From: CADCVT01 sp036389485
Lineage (GTDB): Bacteria > Actinomycetota > Thermoleophilia > Solirubrobacterales > Solirubrobacteraceae
NCBI GenBank assembly: GCA_036389485.1
Contig: DASVPR010000003.1
Span: 1 to 64,000 of the forward strand
Reading direction: 5' to 3'
Length of the DNA: 64,000 bases
Shown here piece by piece: positions 23,619 to 31,642 of the stretch. The translations under genes were made by a program, and so were the position numbers. The stretch's first letter is position 1. Each line of letters opens with the position of its first letter. The notes under the pieces were generated by a model, which was not told the DNA's origin, did no database searches, and saw only the letters and a list, made by a program, of their open reading frames with translations.

Positions 23619-24806
23619 ATGCGCGTGGCCATCCTCGAGCCGTCGATGTTCGGCGGGCTGCTGCACTACGCGGTCCAATTAGCCGACGGGCTCGCCGGCC
23701 GCGGCCACGAGGTCGACGTGCTCGCGCCGCGCGGCAACGAGCTGTCTGCGCGGAGCGGGCGAGCGCGGATGCGGGACGTCCTCGTGCCGCCGATCCGCGA
23801 CATGCGCCAGCCGGAGTCGCTGCCGGGCATCGTGGCGCGCCAGGTGGAGGTCGGGCTGCGGGTGACCGCGGAATGGGCGCGCGCCGCCTGGGAGGCCCGG
23901 CGCGGCCGCTACGACGCGGTGATCATCACGGGCGACACGAGCCTGCTGCCGGCCACGCTGGCCGGCCTGACGATCACGGCCGGGCGCCGCGGCCCGGTCG
24001 TCGGCGGGATCTGCCACAACGTCCGCATCTACAACCGGTACCGCGGCGAAGAGCTGTTCTCCGCCGCGCAGGGCTCACAACGGCTGCTCGGGCGGCTGAT
24101 GTCGAGCTACGACGTCGTGTTCGTGCACGGCGAGCGCAGCCGTCAGGAGTACGAGGAGTTCTGGCCGCCCGCGCACCTCGCCGTCATCCCGCACGGCGAC
24201 GAGGGGATCTTCGGCGACCCACCGCCGCCGTCGGACGAGGAGCGGATCCTCTTCTTCGGCGACTGGCGCAAGGTCAAGGGCCTGCCGATGCTGATGGAGG
24301 CGTTCGACCTGCTCGCCGCCCGCCGGCCGACCGTGCGGCTCACGATCGCCGGGACGCCCGCGCCCGCCGACCTCGACCCGGAGCCGGTCCGGGAGTGGGC
24401 CGCCGAGCACTCCGACCGCGTCGAGCTCATCGACGAGTACGTCCCGGTCGACGAGGTGCGCGACGTGTTCGCGCGCGCCCGCGTCGTCGTCACGCCCTAC
24501 GTGGTCGGCTACCAGAGCGGCGTGATCCACGTGGCGATGTCGATGGCGCGCGCCGTGGTGACGAGCGACGTGGGCGACCTGAGCGCGGCGGTGGTGCACG
24601 AGGAGACGGGGCTCGTCGTGCCGCCGAACGACCCCGCGGCCTTGGCGGACGCGCTGGAGCGCGTGGTCGCCGACCCCGCGCTGGCCGACCGCTTCGGCGC
24701 CGCGGCGCACGAGCGGGTCATGCGCGCCGCGAGCTGGGACGTCGTCGCCGAGCGGGTCGAGGCGGCGCTGCTCGAGCTGCCGGCGCTGCGGCGGCGCGCG
24801 GCCTAG
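23619..24806 (+). CDS. Glycosyltransferase family 4 protein
   Basis: A 395-residue GT-B glycosyltransferase. It starts with the usual hydrophobic strand and glycine motif (FGGLLHYAVQLADGLAGRGH). The C-terminal donor domain has ILFFGDWRKVKGLPMLMEAF, VVTPYVVGYQSGVIHVAMSM and AVVTSDVGDLSAAVVHEETG. Codon 21 is TTA, a leucine codon that is rare in DNA of this composition and might limit translation. The gene converges on the methyltransferase at 24803 with a 4-base overlap (CTAG). A role in repeat-unit assembly is inferred from the locus. Confidence 0.87.
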   Translation: MRVAILEPSMFGGLLHYAVQLADGLAGRGHEVDVLAPRGNELSARSGRARMRDVLVPPIRDMRQPESLPGIVARQVEVGLRVTAEWARAAWEARRGRYDAVIITGDTSLLPATLAGLTITAGRRGPVVGGICHNVRIYNRYRGEELFSAAQGSQRLLGRLMSSYDVVFVHGERSRQEYEEFWPPAHLAVIPHGDEGIFGDPPPPSDEERILFFGDWRKVKGLPMLMEAFDLLAARRPTVRLTIAGTPAPADLDPEPVREWAAEHSDRVELIDEYVPVDEVRDVFARARVVVTPYVVGYQSGVIHVAMSMARAVVTSDVGDLSAAVVHEETGLVVPPNDPAALADALERVVADPALADRFGAAAHERVMRAASWDVVAERVEAALLELPALRRRAA

Positions 24807-25633
24807 CCCGGCGGGAGCACGGCGAGCCCCCATTCGCCGCCCGGCCACCAGTGGTCGCGGGGCTGCTCCTGGACGGCCTCGTACGTCACGCCGCGCCGCT
24901 CGCAGAGCGCGCGGAGGGCGTCGGTGTGGCGCGCGTCGCGGGAGATCGCGAGGACGGGCCCCGGCGCGTGGCGCAGGACGGTCTCGAGCTCGAAGGTCTC
25001 GCCGTCGTAGCCCTGGTTCGTGTCGTGGATCGTCATCTCGACGGGTCGCTCGGCGAGCGCCGCCTCGAGCGTCTCGTTCACGTCGCCGATGTGCAGCGTC
25101 AGGTGCTCGCGATGCTCGGGCGCGACGAGCCACCCGGCGCGGGCACCGATGTCGAAGGCGAGCACGTGGCCCGGGTGGCCCTCGGCGGCGTTGCGCTCGA
25201 CGGCCCGGAGGAGCACGGCGGTCCCGAGCCCGTCGTGCACGCCCAGCTCGGCGATCGCCGCCGGCCGCCGCAGCCGTGCGAGCGCGTACCACATGGCCCG
25301 GCCGCCGTAGAGCGGCTCCTGCTCGCGCTCGCGGGGGCGCGTGGAGAGCTGCGCTTTCAGCCTGTCGCGCAGCTCCTCGTCGCCCGCCAGCTCTTCGAAG
25401 AGGGGCCTTATGGCGGATGCTTCGACTCCCGCGACGCGCGCGGCGACCGCGACCAGCTCGTCCTCGTTCTCCAGCGCGTAGGTGAAGTTGCCGGTCTCCC
25501 GGCCGCGCGCCAGCCATTGGATCGCCTCGCGCGGGCGGCGGCGCATCGCGCGGCGCTCGTGCCAGCCGACGCGCAGCCGGTAGGCGAGCCGCGCCGGCGG
25601 AAAGCGCGTCAAGCGCTCACGGAGACTCGGCAC
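24803..25633 (-). CDS. Class I SAM-dependent methyltransferase (TylF/Methyltransf_24-like)
   Basis: A 276-residue protein. The SAM-binding motif I appears as AIAELGVHDGLGTAVLLRA, followed by VLAFDIGARAGWLV and the acidic segment MTIHDTNQGYDGETFELE, a pattern of TylF- or MacrocinOMT-like sugar O-methyltransferases. An N-terminal extension of about 100 helical residues precedes the fold. It could methylate a sugar in the repeat unit. GTG 25633 follows TACCTT by 8 bases. A second methyltransferase is divergent from it, 48 bases away. Confidence 0.78.
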   Translation of the reverse strand: MPSLRERLTRFPPARLAYRLRVGWHERRAMRRRPREAIQWLARGRETGNFTYALENEDELVAVAARVAGVEASAIRPLFEELAGDEELRDRLKAQLSTRPREREQEPLYGGRAMWYALARLRRPAAIAELGVHDGLGTAVLLRAVERNAAEGHPGHVLAFDIGARAGWLVAPEHREHLTLHIGDVNETLEAALAERPVEMTIHDTNQGYDGETFELETVLRHAPGPVLAISRDARHTDALRALCERRGVTYEAVQEQPRDHWWPGGEWGLAVLPPG

Positions 25634-25641
25634 GGAGCGGC

Positions 25642-25647
25642 AAGGTA
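25642..25647 (-). promoter_or_regulatory. Predicted -10 element of the methyltransferase at 24803
   Basis: TACCTT on the minus strand, 8 bases before the GTG at 25633. Confidence 0.55.
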
Positions 25648-25667
25648 CCGCAGAGCCTGCGCGCCGC

Positions 25668-25673
25668 TAGCCT
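25668..25673 (+). promoter_or_regulatory. Predicted -10 element of the methyltransferase at 25682
   Basis: TAGCCT, 8 bases before the GTG at 25682; it supports that start. Confidence 0.55.
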
Positions 25674-25681
25674 CAGGCCGC

Positions 25682-26461
25682 GTGACCGCCGACCGGCAGC
25701 CCGACAGCGCCGAGCGCTACGAGCGCGAGAAGGCGTTCCACGACGAACGCTTCGCCCACGACGATCGCTCCGCGAACCGCTTCTACGCGATCGACGCCGC
25801 CAGCGTGCGCGAGTTCGAGCGCAGGATCGCCGCGCTGCCGGCCGACGCTGATGTGCTCGACTACGGGTGCGGGTCGGGTGCGTACGCGGCGATCGCGCTC
25901 GCGCGGGCACCGGGGCGGCGCGTCGTGGCGGTCGACCTGTCCCCGGTGGCGCTCGAGCAGGCGGCCGCGGCGGCCGAGGCGGCGGGCGTCGGCGGCCGGA
26001 TCGAGTTCCGCGAGATGAACGCGGAGGCGCTCGAGTTCGAGGACGCGACGTTCGACGCGGTCTGCGGCAACGGCGTCCTACACCACCTCGACCTCGAGCG
26101 GGCGTATGCGGAGGTCGCGCGGGTGATGAAGCCGGGCGGCTCGGGGCTGTTCCTCGAGCCGATGGGCCACAACCCGCTGATCAACGCGTACCGGCGCCGC
26201 ACGCCGGAGCAGCGCACGCCGGACGAGCACCCGCTGCTGACCGCCGACTTCGACCTGGCCCGCCGCTGGTTCGCCGAGGTGGAGCCGACGTACTTCTCGC
26301 TGCTGTCGCTCGGGACGCTCCCGTTCGCGCCCGCTCGCGACTCGCGGCGGCTGATCGACCGCCTCGACGCGGTCGACCGCGCGCTCTTCCGCCGGCTCCC
26401 CGCCGCCGGGCGGTTCGCCTGGCTGGTGCTCGTCGCGCTGCGGGGCCCGCGCGCCGCCTAG
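25682..26461 (+). CDS. Class I SAM-dependent methyltransferase (Methyltransf_11-like)
   Basis: A 259-residue methyltransferase with clear motifs: DVLDYGCGSGAYAAIALAR (motif I), VVAVDLSPVALEQA (motif II acidic end), FDAVCGNGVLHHLD (motif IV) and RVMKPGGSGLFLEPMG. The C-terminal part carries LTADFDLARRWFAEVEPTYF. It may act on a sugar or lipid carrier in the polysaccharide pathway. The GTG is fixed by a TAGCCT hexamer 8 bases upstream. The last codons and stop lie inside a tandem duplication at 26449-26572 shared with the 3' end of the convergent glycosyltransferase. Confidence 0.83.
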   Translation: MTADRQPDSAERYEREKAFHDERFAHDDRSANRFYAIDAASVREFERRIAALPADADVLDYGCGSGAYAAIALARAPGRRVVAVDLSPVALEQAAAAAEAAGVGGRIEFREMNAEALEFEDATFDAVCGNGVLHHLDLERAYAEVARVMKPGGSGLFLEPMGHNPLINAYRRRTPEQRTPDEHPLLTADFDLARRWFAEVEPTYFSLLSLGTLPFAPARDSRRLIDRLDAVDRALFRRLPAAGRFAWLVLVALRGPRAA

Positions 26462-26572
26462 CCGAGGTAGTGCCGGACGTGCAGCGCCGCCGCGGCGGCG
26501 ACGTCCATTCGCGCGCCGCCTAGCCGAGGTAGTGCCGGACGTGCAGCGCCGCCGCGGCGCTCACGTCCATGC
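26449..26572. repeat. 62-bp tandem duplication across convergent gene ends
   Basis: Copy 1 (26449-26510) and copy 2 (26511-26572) share their first 49 bases exactly and differ at a few bases after that. On the minus strand each copy encodes the same C-terminus, AAAALHVRHYLG plus TAG stop. On the plus strand each holds GCGCGCCGCCTAG, the end of the methyltransferase. Only copy 2 is the real end of the glycosyltransferase; copy 1 is a vestigial repeat between the genes. Confidence 0.9.
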
Positions 26573-27620
26573 GCTCGGCGACGAGCGCGCGGCCGCGCGC
26601 GCCGATCTCGGCCGCCAGCGCGGGGTCGGCGAGCAGGCGGCGGCAGGCGTCGGTCAGCGCGCTCGCGTCGCCCGGCGGGACGATCAGCGCCGCGCCGGCG
26701 GCGAGCGTCGCGAGGTCCGACACCGACGTCGCCACGACCGGCGTGGTCGAGGCGAGCGCCTCCATCGGCCCGAGCGGCAGCCCCTCCGCGCCGGTCGTGG
26801 GGAACACGAAGACGTCGGCGGCGGCGAGCAGCTCGGGGACGTCGTGACGGACGCCGAGCACGCGCAGCCCGCCGTCGAGCGTGGTCGCGGCGCGCTCGAG
26901 CTCGGCCCGCAGCGGGCCGTCGCCGGCGGCGGCCACGACGGTGTGGCCCGGCTCGCGCCGCAGCTCCTCCGCGAGCCGGGGCAGCAGCTCGACGCCCTTG
27001 CCCGGTCGCATGTGCGACGTCGAGAGGACGAGGCGCTCGTCCTCGGCGAGGCCGAGGCCCGCGCGTGCGGCCGCCCGCCGCTGCGGGTCGGGGCGATACG
27101 CGTCGACGTCGACGCCGAGGTACGAGACCACGGTCTTCTCCGGCGGGACGCCGAGCGCGATCAGGTCGGTCCGGACGCGGTCAGAGACCGTGAACATCGT
27201 CTCGACCTGGCGCGCCAGCCAGCGGTGGCGAGCGGCGGCCAGCGTGAGCTTCGACGTGCCCGGCGTCGCGTGCTTGGTCGTGAACCGGCGCCGGACGCCC
27301 GCGCGGCGGGCCACGGCGAGCGCGAGGTACGCGTCGAGGCCGAAGTGGGCGTGGACGTGCGTGGCGCCCGTCTCCCGGAACACGCGGCGCAGCCCGCGCA
27401 GCGCGCGCGGGTCGAGCGGATGGCGCGCGAGCGGGACCTCGTGGAACGTCGCGTCGACGTCGCTCACGAACGCGGAGGCCGCCGGCGGCTCGGGGAACAC
27501 CAGATGCGTGTCCGCGCCGCGCGCCGAGCACTCCCGCGCGACCGCGACGAGGAAGCGCTCGAAGCTGCCGTACTGCTGGGAGCGCCAGCCCATGACGTGG
27601 ACGATCGACGGCCGGGTCAT
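26520..27620 (-). CDS. Glycosyltransferase family 4 protein
   Basis: A 366-residue GT-B enzyme. The N-terminal domain includes QQYGSFERFLVAVARECSAR and THVHAHFGLDAYLALAVARR. The donor domain has LVLSTSHMRPGKGVELLPRL, VFVFPTTGAEGLPLGPMEAL and ASTTPVVATSVSDLATLAAG, where the Glu of the GPMEAL segment is the usual phosphate-contacting residue. A cytoplasmic role in repeat-unit or glycan assembly is inferred. The stop lies in the second copy of the 62-bp duplication. The promoter is not obvious: only TAGAGG is found directly before the ATG. Confidence 0.87.
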   Translation of the reverse strand: MTRPSIVHVMGWRSQQYGSFERFLVAVARECSARGADTHLVFPEPPAASAFVSDVDATFHEVPLARHPLDPRALRGLRRVFRETGATHVHAHFGLDAYLALAVARRAGVRRRFTTKHATPGTSKLTLAAARHRWLARQVETMFTVSDRVRTDLIALGVPPEKTVVSYLGVDVDAYRPDPQRRAAARAGLGLAEDERLVLSTSHMRPGKGVELLPRLAEELRREPGHTVVAAAGDGPLRAELERAATTLDGGLRVLGVRHDVPELLAAADVFVFPTTGAEGLPLGPMEALASTTPVVATSVSDLATLAAGAALIVPPGDASALTDACRRLLADPALAAEIGARGRALVAERMDVSAAAALHVRHYLG

Positions 27621-27624
27621 CCTC

Positions 27625-27630
27625 TAGCGT
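27625..27630 (+). promoter_or_regulatory. Possible -10 element of the gene at 27642
   Basis: TAGCGT, 11 bases before the ATG, in the 21-base gap between divergent genes. Confidence 0.4.
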
Positions 27631-27641
27631 CCGGCTCCGTC

Positions 27642-28856
27642 ATGGGCGGCGGCAAGCATACGCGGCTCGTCGCCGCGCCCGGCTCGCCCGCGCGGGGCCT
27701 CGCCGAGCTCGTCGCGTGGCTCTGGCGTCTCGGACCCGTCGGGGAGGACCCGGCGCCTGACGCAGTCGCCTTCGGAGGCCCGGACCGCGCGGACGAGCTC
27801 CGCGCGAGGGTGCGCGAAGGCCGCCTCGCCGGCGCTGTCATCGTGGACCCCTCCCTCACACAATGGAAAAGGGAGGAGAGGGTGCTCCTCGCGCCCGCCG
27901 ACCCTTCCCGCTGGGGCGACCTCTCCGTCGCGTGGCTGCTGCTGGCGCTCGCCGACTTCCTGCCGGACGTCCTCGGCCGGCCGCTGGTCGCGCTGCCTCC
28001 GGTCGGCTGCCTGCGGCTCGACGACTCGCCCGGCACGGCGGAGCTGCAGCTTCGCGGCCTCGCGAAGCCCGACGCGCGCGAGCTGAAGCGGATCCGGATC
28101 ATGGTCCGCGCGCTGGAGCGGTCGGGGAGCGTCCTCGTCGCCGCGGTCGCCGCGCGTGCGCTGCGCGACGACCGGATCGTCCCGATCGAGGAGGTGTGGC
28201 CGCGGTCGTTCGCGCTGATCGCCGACTCGGTCGAGCGGGGCCTGATGGAGCCGGCGTGCCACGGCCTGCTCCACCTCGACCCGCACGAGCACGCCGCGGG
28301 CCGGATCGCGCCGAAGGAGTTCCTGCGCCTGACCAAGGAGGAGGCGGGCGCGCGGCTCGACGAGGCGCTGGCGTGGATGCGCGGGACGCTCGGGCCGGCG
28401 CGGAGCTTCATCGCGCCGGCGTGGGGCTACAGCGACGGCGCGCTCGCAGCGGCCGCCGAGCGCGCCCTCGTCACGTGGATGCCGCCGCACCTCGGGCCGC
28501 TCCTCGACGGCCACCTGCTGCGCGAGACCCTGCACGACGGCGTGCCCGGCCTCCAAGGCCTCGACTACGCGCCGCTCGAACGGCTCGCGGCGCTCGGCGT
28601 CCCGCCCACGGTCGTCTTCCACGGCCGCCTGCTCGACGACCGGCTCCCACGACTGCGCGAGGCGCGCGACGTGCTCTCGCTCGCCCGCCTCAGCCGCCGC
28701 CGCGACCTCGAGCGCATCGCCGCGCTGCGCGGGGTGAAGTGGGTGGGCGCCGAGGAGCTCGCGAACCGCCTCCGCGCGCACGCCGCCATCGAGGTGGAGG
28801 GGGACCGCGTCGACGCGCCGGAGGGGACGGAGTTCGTGCTCCTCCGCGGCAGCTGA
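27642..28856 (+). CDS. NodB-like polysaccharide deacetylase-related protein
   Basis: A 404-residue protein that looks like a divergent member of the polysaccharide deacetylase superfamily (similar to DUF2334-type proteins). It has GCLRLDDSPG (Asp127, Asp128) where NodB enzymes have their metal Asp pair, CHGLLH with His207 and His211, and ARSFIAPAWGYSDGALAAA resembling the substrate-binding RxPY region. There is no signal peptide. The N-terminal 110 residues match nothing I recognise. It could deacetylate a sugar or be an inactive relative. A shared short divergent region separates it from the glycosyltransferase at 26520. Confidence 0.65.
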   Translation: MGGGKHTRLVAAPGSPARGLAELVAWLWRLGPVGEDPAPDAVAFGGPDRADELRARVREGRLAGAVIVDPSLTQWKREERVLLAPADPSRWGDLSVAWLLLALADFLPDVLGRPLVALPPVGCLRLDDSPGTAELQLRGLAKPDARELKRIRIMVRALERSGSVLVAAVAARALRDDRIVPIEEVWPRSFALIADSVERGLMEPACHGLLHLDPHEHAAGRIAPKEFLRLTKEEAGARLDEALAWMRGTLGPARSFIAPAWGYSDGALAAAAERALVTWMPPHLGPLLDGHLLRETLHDGVPGLQGLDYAPLERLAALGVPPTVVFHGRLLDDRLPRLREARDVLSLARLSRRRDLERIAALRGVKWVGAEELANRLRAHAAIEVEGDRVDAPEGTEFVLLRGS

Positions 28857-28891
28857 CGCCGCCCCGCCGCCGAGCCGCCCGGCGACGCCGC

Positions 28892-30010
28892 TCATCGTCG
28901 GTCGACGGCCTCCTCGTACAGCTCGCGCAGCCGCGCCGCCCACTTCTCCGCGGTGAACCGCTCCTCGAACGTGCGGCGGGCGGCGGCGCCCATCGCCGCG
29001 CGGCGCGCCGGGTCCTCGAGCAGGGAGCCCAGCGCGGCCGTGACCGGCTCCGCCGACGGAGGGGCGGGCACGAGCACGCCTCCCACGCCGTCCTCGACGA
29101 TCTCGGGCACCCCGCCGACCCGCGTCGCGACGACCGGCACCCCCGCCGCGGCGGCCTCGATCAGCGACGTCGGCAGCGCGTCGATCCGCGTCGGGTGGAG
29201 GAGGACGTCGGTCGCGTCGAGGACGTCCATCACGTCGTTGCGCTGACCCGCGAGCAGCACGCGGTCGCCGAGCGGGGCGGCCATCCGCTCGATCTCCGGC
29301 CGGTGCGGCCCCTCGCCGAGCACGAGCAGGCGCAGCGCGGGGAAGCGCTCGCGCAGCGCCCCGACCGCCTCGATCGCGACGTCGTGGCCCTTTCCCTCGC
29401 GCAGGACCGCGAGCATCGTCACGACGACGTCGTCCGGCGCGAGCCCGAGCTCCTCCCGGACGGCGACGCCCGCGCCCGGCCGCGCCCGCCCCGGGATCCC
29501 GTTGCGCACCACGACGACGTGCTCCGGCCTGTCCCAGCCCGTCGCGAGGTACGCGTCGCGCGCGGCGTCCGACACCGCGATCACCTTGTGCGCGCGCCGG
29601 CGGGCGAACGCCATCAGCCGGTTCTTCGCGGCGTCGCGGCCCCGCTCGTCCCACGCCATCACGTGCAGCGTCGAGAAGAACGGGATGCGCGCCGCCCGCG
29701 CCGCCATCCCGCCGAGCAGGTCCGCGTAGCCGAGGTGGGTGTGCACGACGTCCGGCCGCAGCCGCCGGACGTGCCGCACGACGCGCGCGAAGCCGCGCGG
29801 ATCGTGCAGCAGCGTGATCGGGACGAGCACCGGCTCGACGCCCTGTGCAAGAAGCCGTGCGGCGGCCGGGCTCTCGTCGACGCCCTGCAGGTACGCGACG
29901 TCCAGCTCGATGCCCGCCGCGGGCGCGCCGGCCGCGAAGTCGCCCAGCAGCATCTCGGCGCCGCCCCAGGTCAGGCTGTCGATGACGGCGAGGACGCGGA
30001 GCGGGCGCAC
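28892..30010 (-). CDS. Glycosyltransferase family 4 protein
   Basis: A 372-residue GT-B glycosyltransferase. It opens with VLAVIDSLTWGGAEMLLGDF, the classic GT4 start, followed by DVVHTHLGYADLLGGMAARA. The donor domain contains LAVLREGKGHDVAIEAVGAL, DVLLHPTRIDALPTSLIEAA and AGVPVVATRVGGVPEIVEDG. GTG 30010 follows TAGGAT by 8 bases. It is divergent from the chain-length regulator gene, so two promoters share the 78-base gap. Confidence 0.89.
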   Translation of the reverse strand: MRPLRVLAVIDSLTWGGAEMLLGDFAAGAPAAGIELDVAYLQGVDESPAAARLLAQGVEPVLVPITLLHDPRGFARVVRHVRRLRPDVVHTHLGYADLLGGMAARAARIPFFSTLHVMAWDERGRDAAKNRLMAFARRRAHKVIAVSDAARDAYLATGWDRPEHVVVVRNGIPGRARPGAGVAVREELGLAPDDVVVTMLAVLREGKGHDVAIEAVGALRERFPALRLLVLGEGPHRPEIERMAAPLGDRVLLAGQRNDVMDVLDATDVLLHPTRIDALPTSLIEAAAAGVPVVATRVGGVPEIVEDGVGGVLVPAPPSAEPVTAALGSLLEDPARRAAMGAAARRTFEERFTAEKWAARLRELYEEAVDRR

Positions 30011-30018
30011 GCGGCGGC

Positions 30019-30024
30019 ATCCTA
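30019..30024 (-). promoter_or_regulatory. Predicted -10 element of the glycosyltransferase at 28892
   Basis: TAGGAT on the minus strand, 8 bases before the GTG at 30010. Confidence 0.55.
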
Positions 30025-30074
30025 TGCACGGGTCCAGCCGTCCAGACGGCGGCCGATAAGGGGAGGTGACCCCC

Positions 30075-30080
30075 TAGACT
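30075..30080 (+). promoter_or_regulatory. Predicted -10 element of the polymerisation operon
   Basis: TAGACT, 8 bases before the TTG at 30089. It would drive the five-gene unit 30089-37071. Confidence 0.55.
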
Positions 30081-30088
30081 CCGCCCCC

Positions 30089-31636
30089 TTGGACCGCTTC
30101 GCCCCGTCACCCCCCGCCGCAACCCGGCAGGAGGGCGCGCTCGCGCAGTACCTGCGCGCGATCCGCGCCCATCCGTTCGTCATCGCCGCGATCACGCTGC
30201 TGACGATCGCCGCCGCCGTCGCGTGGGTCACGCGCAAGGAGCCGGTGTACGAGGCCACGGCCGAGGTGCTCGTCACGCCGATGCCGGCGGACAGCAACGC
30301 GCTCTTCGGCATCCAGCTGCTCCGCGAGTCCAACGACCCGACCCGCACGCTGCAGACCGCGGCGTCGCTCGTCGAGACGACGCGCGCCGCCGAGCTGACC
30401 GCGCGGCGCATGGGCGACGGCTACACGCGCGCCTCCGTCCAGGACGCGGTCGCGGTCGAGCCGCAGGGCCAGAGCAACATCCTCGCCGTCACCGCCGAGG
30501 CCAACGACGCGCGCGACGCCGCGAAGCTCGCGAACACGTTCGTCGAGTCCTCGCTCGAGGCGCGGCGCGAGACCCTGCGCAAGCAGATCGCGACCGTCAC
30601 CTCGGCGCTGGAGGCCGACATCCCGCAGACCGACGCGGCCGCCGCCGCTCCCGAGGGGACGGCCGCCGCGGAGACCCGCGCCGAGCTCGCCCAGCTGCGT
30701 CGGATCGCCAACGGCGGCGACCCGACGCTCTCGCTCGCGCAGCGCGCGATCGAGCCGACGAGCGCCACCGGCCCGCCGGCCCCGCTGGTGATCATCATCG
30801 CCGCGATCGCGGGCCTTGCGCTCAGCGCCGGCGCCGCGCTGCTGATGGAGACCGGGAACCGGCGCGTCCGCGACGTCGAGGAGCTGCTGTCGATCTACCC
30901 GCTGCCGGTGCTCGCGCGGATCCCGAAGCTGTCGCGCGGCGAGGGAGGAGGCGCGCTCGCCCTGCCGCCCGCTGCGCGGGAGGCGTACCGGACGCTCCAG
31001 GTCCAGCTCGACCAGGACGGGACCAAGCCGCGCGTGATCATGCTGACGAGCGCCAACAGCCAGGACGGCAAGACCAACGCCGCCGTCCACCTCGGCCTCG
31101 CGCTCGTCGCCGCGGGCAGCCGCGTCATCCTCATCGACTTCGACCTGCGCAAGCCCGACATCGCCCGGCTCATGCGGCTGCCGGAGTCGGGCGGGCTCGT
31201 CTCGCTGCTGTCCGGCCGCCACCGGCTCGAGGACGTCCTCGTCCCGGCGCCGCAGCTGCCGCCGCTGCGCGTCGCCCCGGCGGGCACGGGCGAGGGCGAC
31301 GCGCTGCTGCTCTCCGCGCTCACGCGGCGGCTCGGGGACATCCTGGGCGAGGCGCGCGAGCTGGCCGACTACGTGATCCTCGACACCGCGCCGCTCGGCG
31401 AGGTCAGCGACGCGCTGCGCCTCGTGCCGCACGTCGACGACGTGATCCTCGTCGCGCGGCCGAACAACACCCAGCGCCAGGACCTCGAGGCGATGCGCGA
31501 CCTGCTCGCGCGGGCGGGCGTCGACGCCACCGGGCTGATCGTCGTCGGCGCCACCGGCTCGCGCACGAGCCGCTACCACACGTACGGAACGCCCACGAGG
31601 CCGAAGCGCCGGGCGCTGAGCCGCACCGGCGGGTAG
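30089..31636 (+). CDS. Chain-length regulator fused to tyrosine-kinase-like ATPase (Wzz/BY-kinase)
   Basis: A 515-residue polysaccharide co-polymerase. Residues 20-60 give the Wzz N-terminal helix (YLRAIRAHPFVIAAITLLTI) and 232-254 the second helix. The C-terminal CpsD-like domain has Walker A as SANSQDGKTN (321-330), Walker A' as VILIDFDLRKPD (346-357) and the B strand YVILDTAPLG. These proteins set chain length, and their phosphorylation cycle is reversed by CpsB-type phosphatases such as the one at 18163. The tail has only two tyrosines (RYHTYG), fewer than the usual tyrosine cluster. TTG 30089 lies at leaderless spacing from TAGACT. First gene of a five-gene operon. Confidence 0.88.
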   Translation: MDRFAPSPPAATRQEGALAQYLRAIRAHPFVIAAITLLTIAAAVAWVTRKEPVYEATAEVLVTPMPADSNALFGIQLLRESNDPTRTLQTAASLVETTRAAELTARRMGDGYTRASVQDAVAVEPQGQSNILAVTAEANDARDAAKLANTFVESSLEARRETLRKQIATVTSALEADIPQTDAAAAAPEGTAAAETRAELAQLRRIANGGDPTLSLAQRAIEPTSATGPPAPLVIIIAAIAGLALSAGAALLMETGNRRVRDVEELLSIYPLPVLARIPKLSRGEGGGALALPPAAREAYRTLQVQLDQDGTKPRVIMLTSANSQDGKTNAAVHLGLALVAAGSRVILIDFDLRKPDIARLMRLPESGGLVSLLSGRHRLEDVLVPAPQLPPLRVAPAGTGEGDALLLSALTRRLGDILGEARELADYVILDTAPLGEVSDALRLVPHVDDVILVARPNNTQRQDLEAMRDLLARAGVDATGLIVVGATGSRTSRYHTYGTPTRPKRRALSRTGG

Positions 31637-31642
31637 CGCGAC

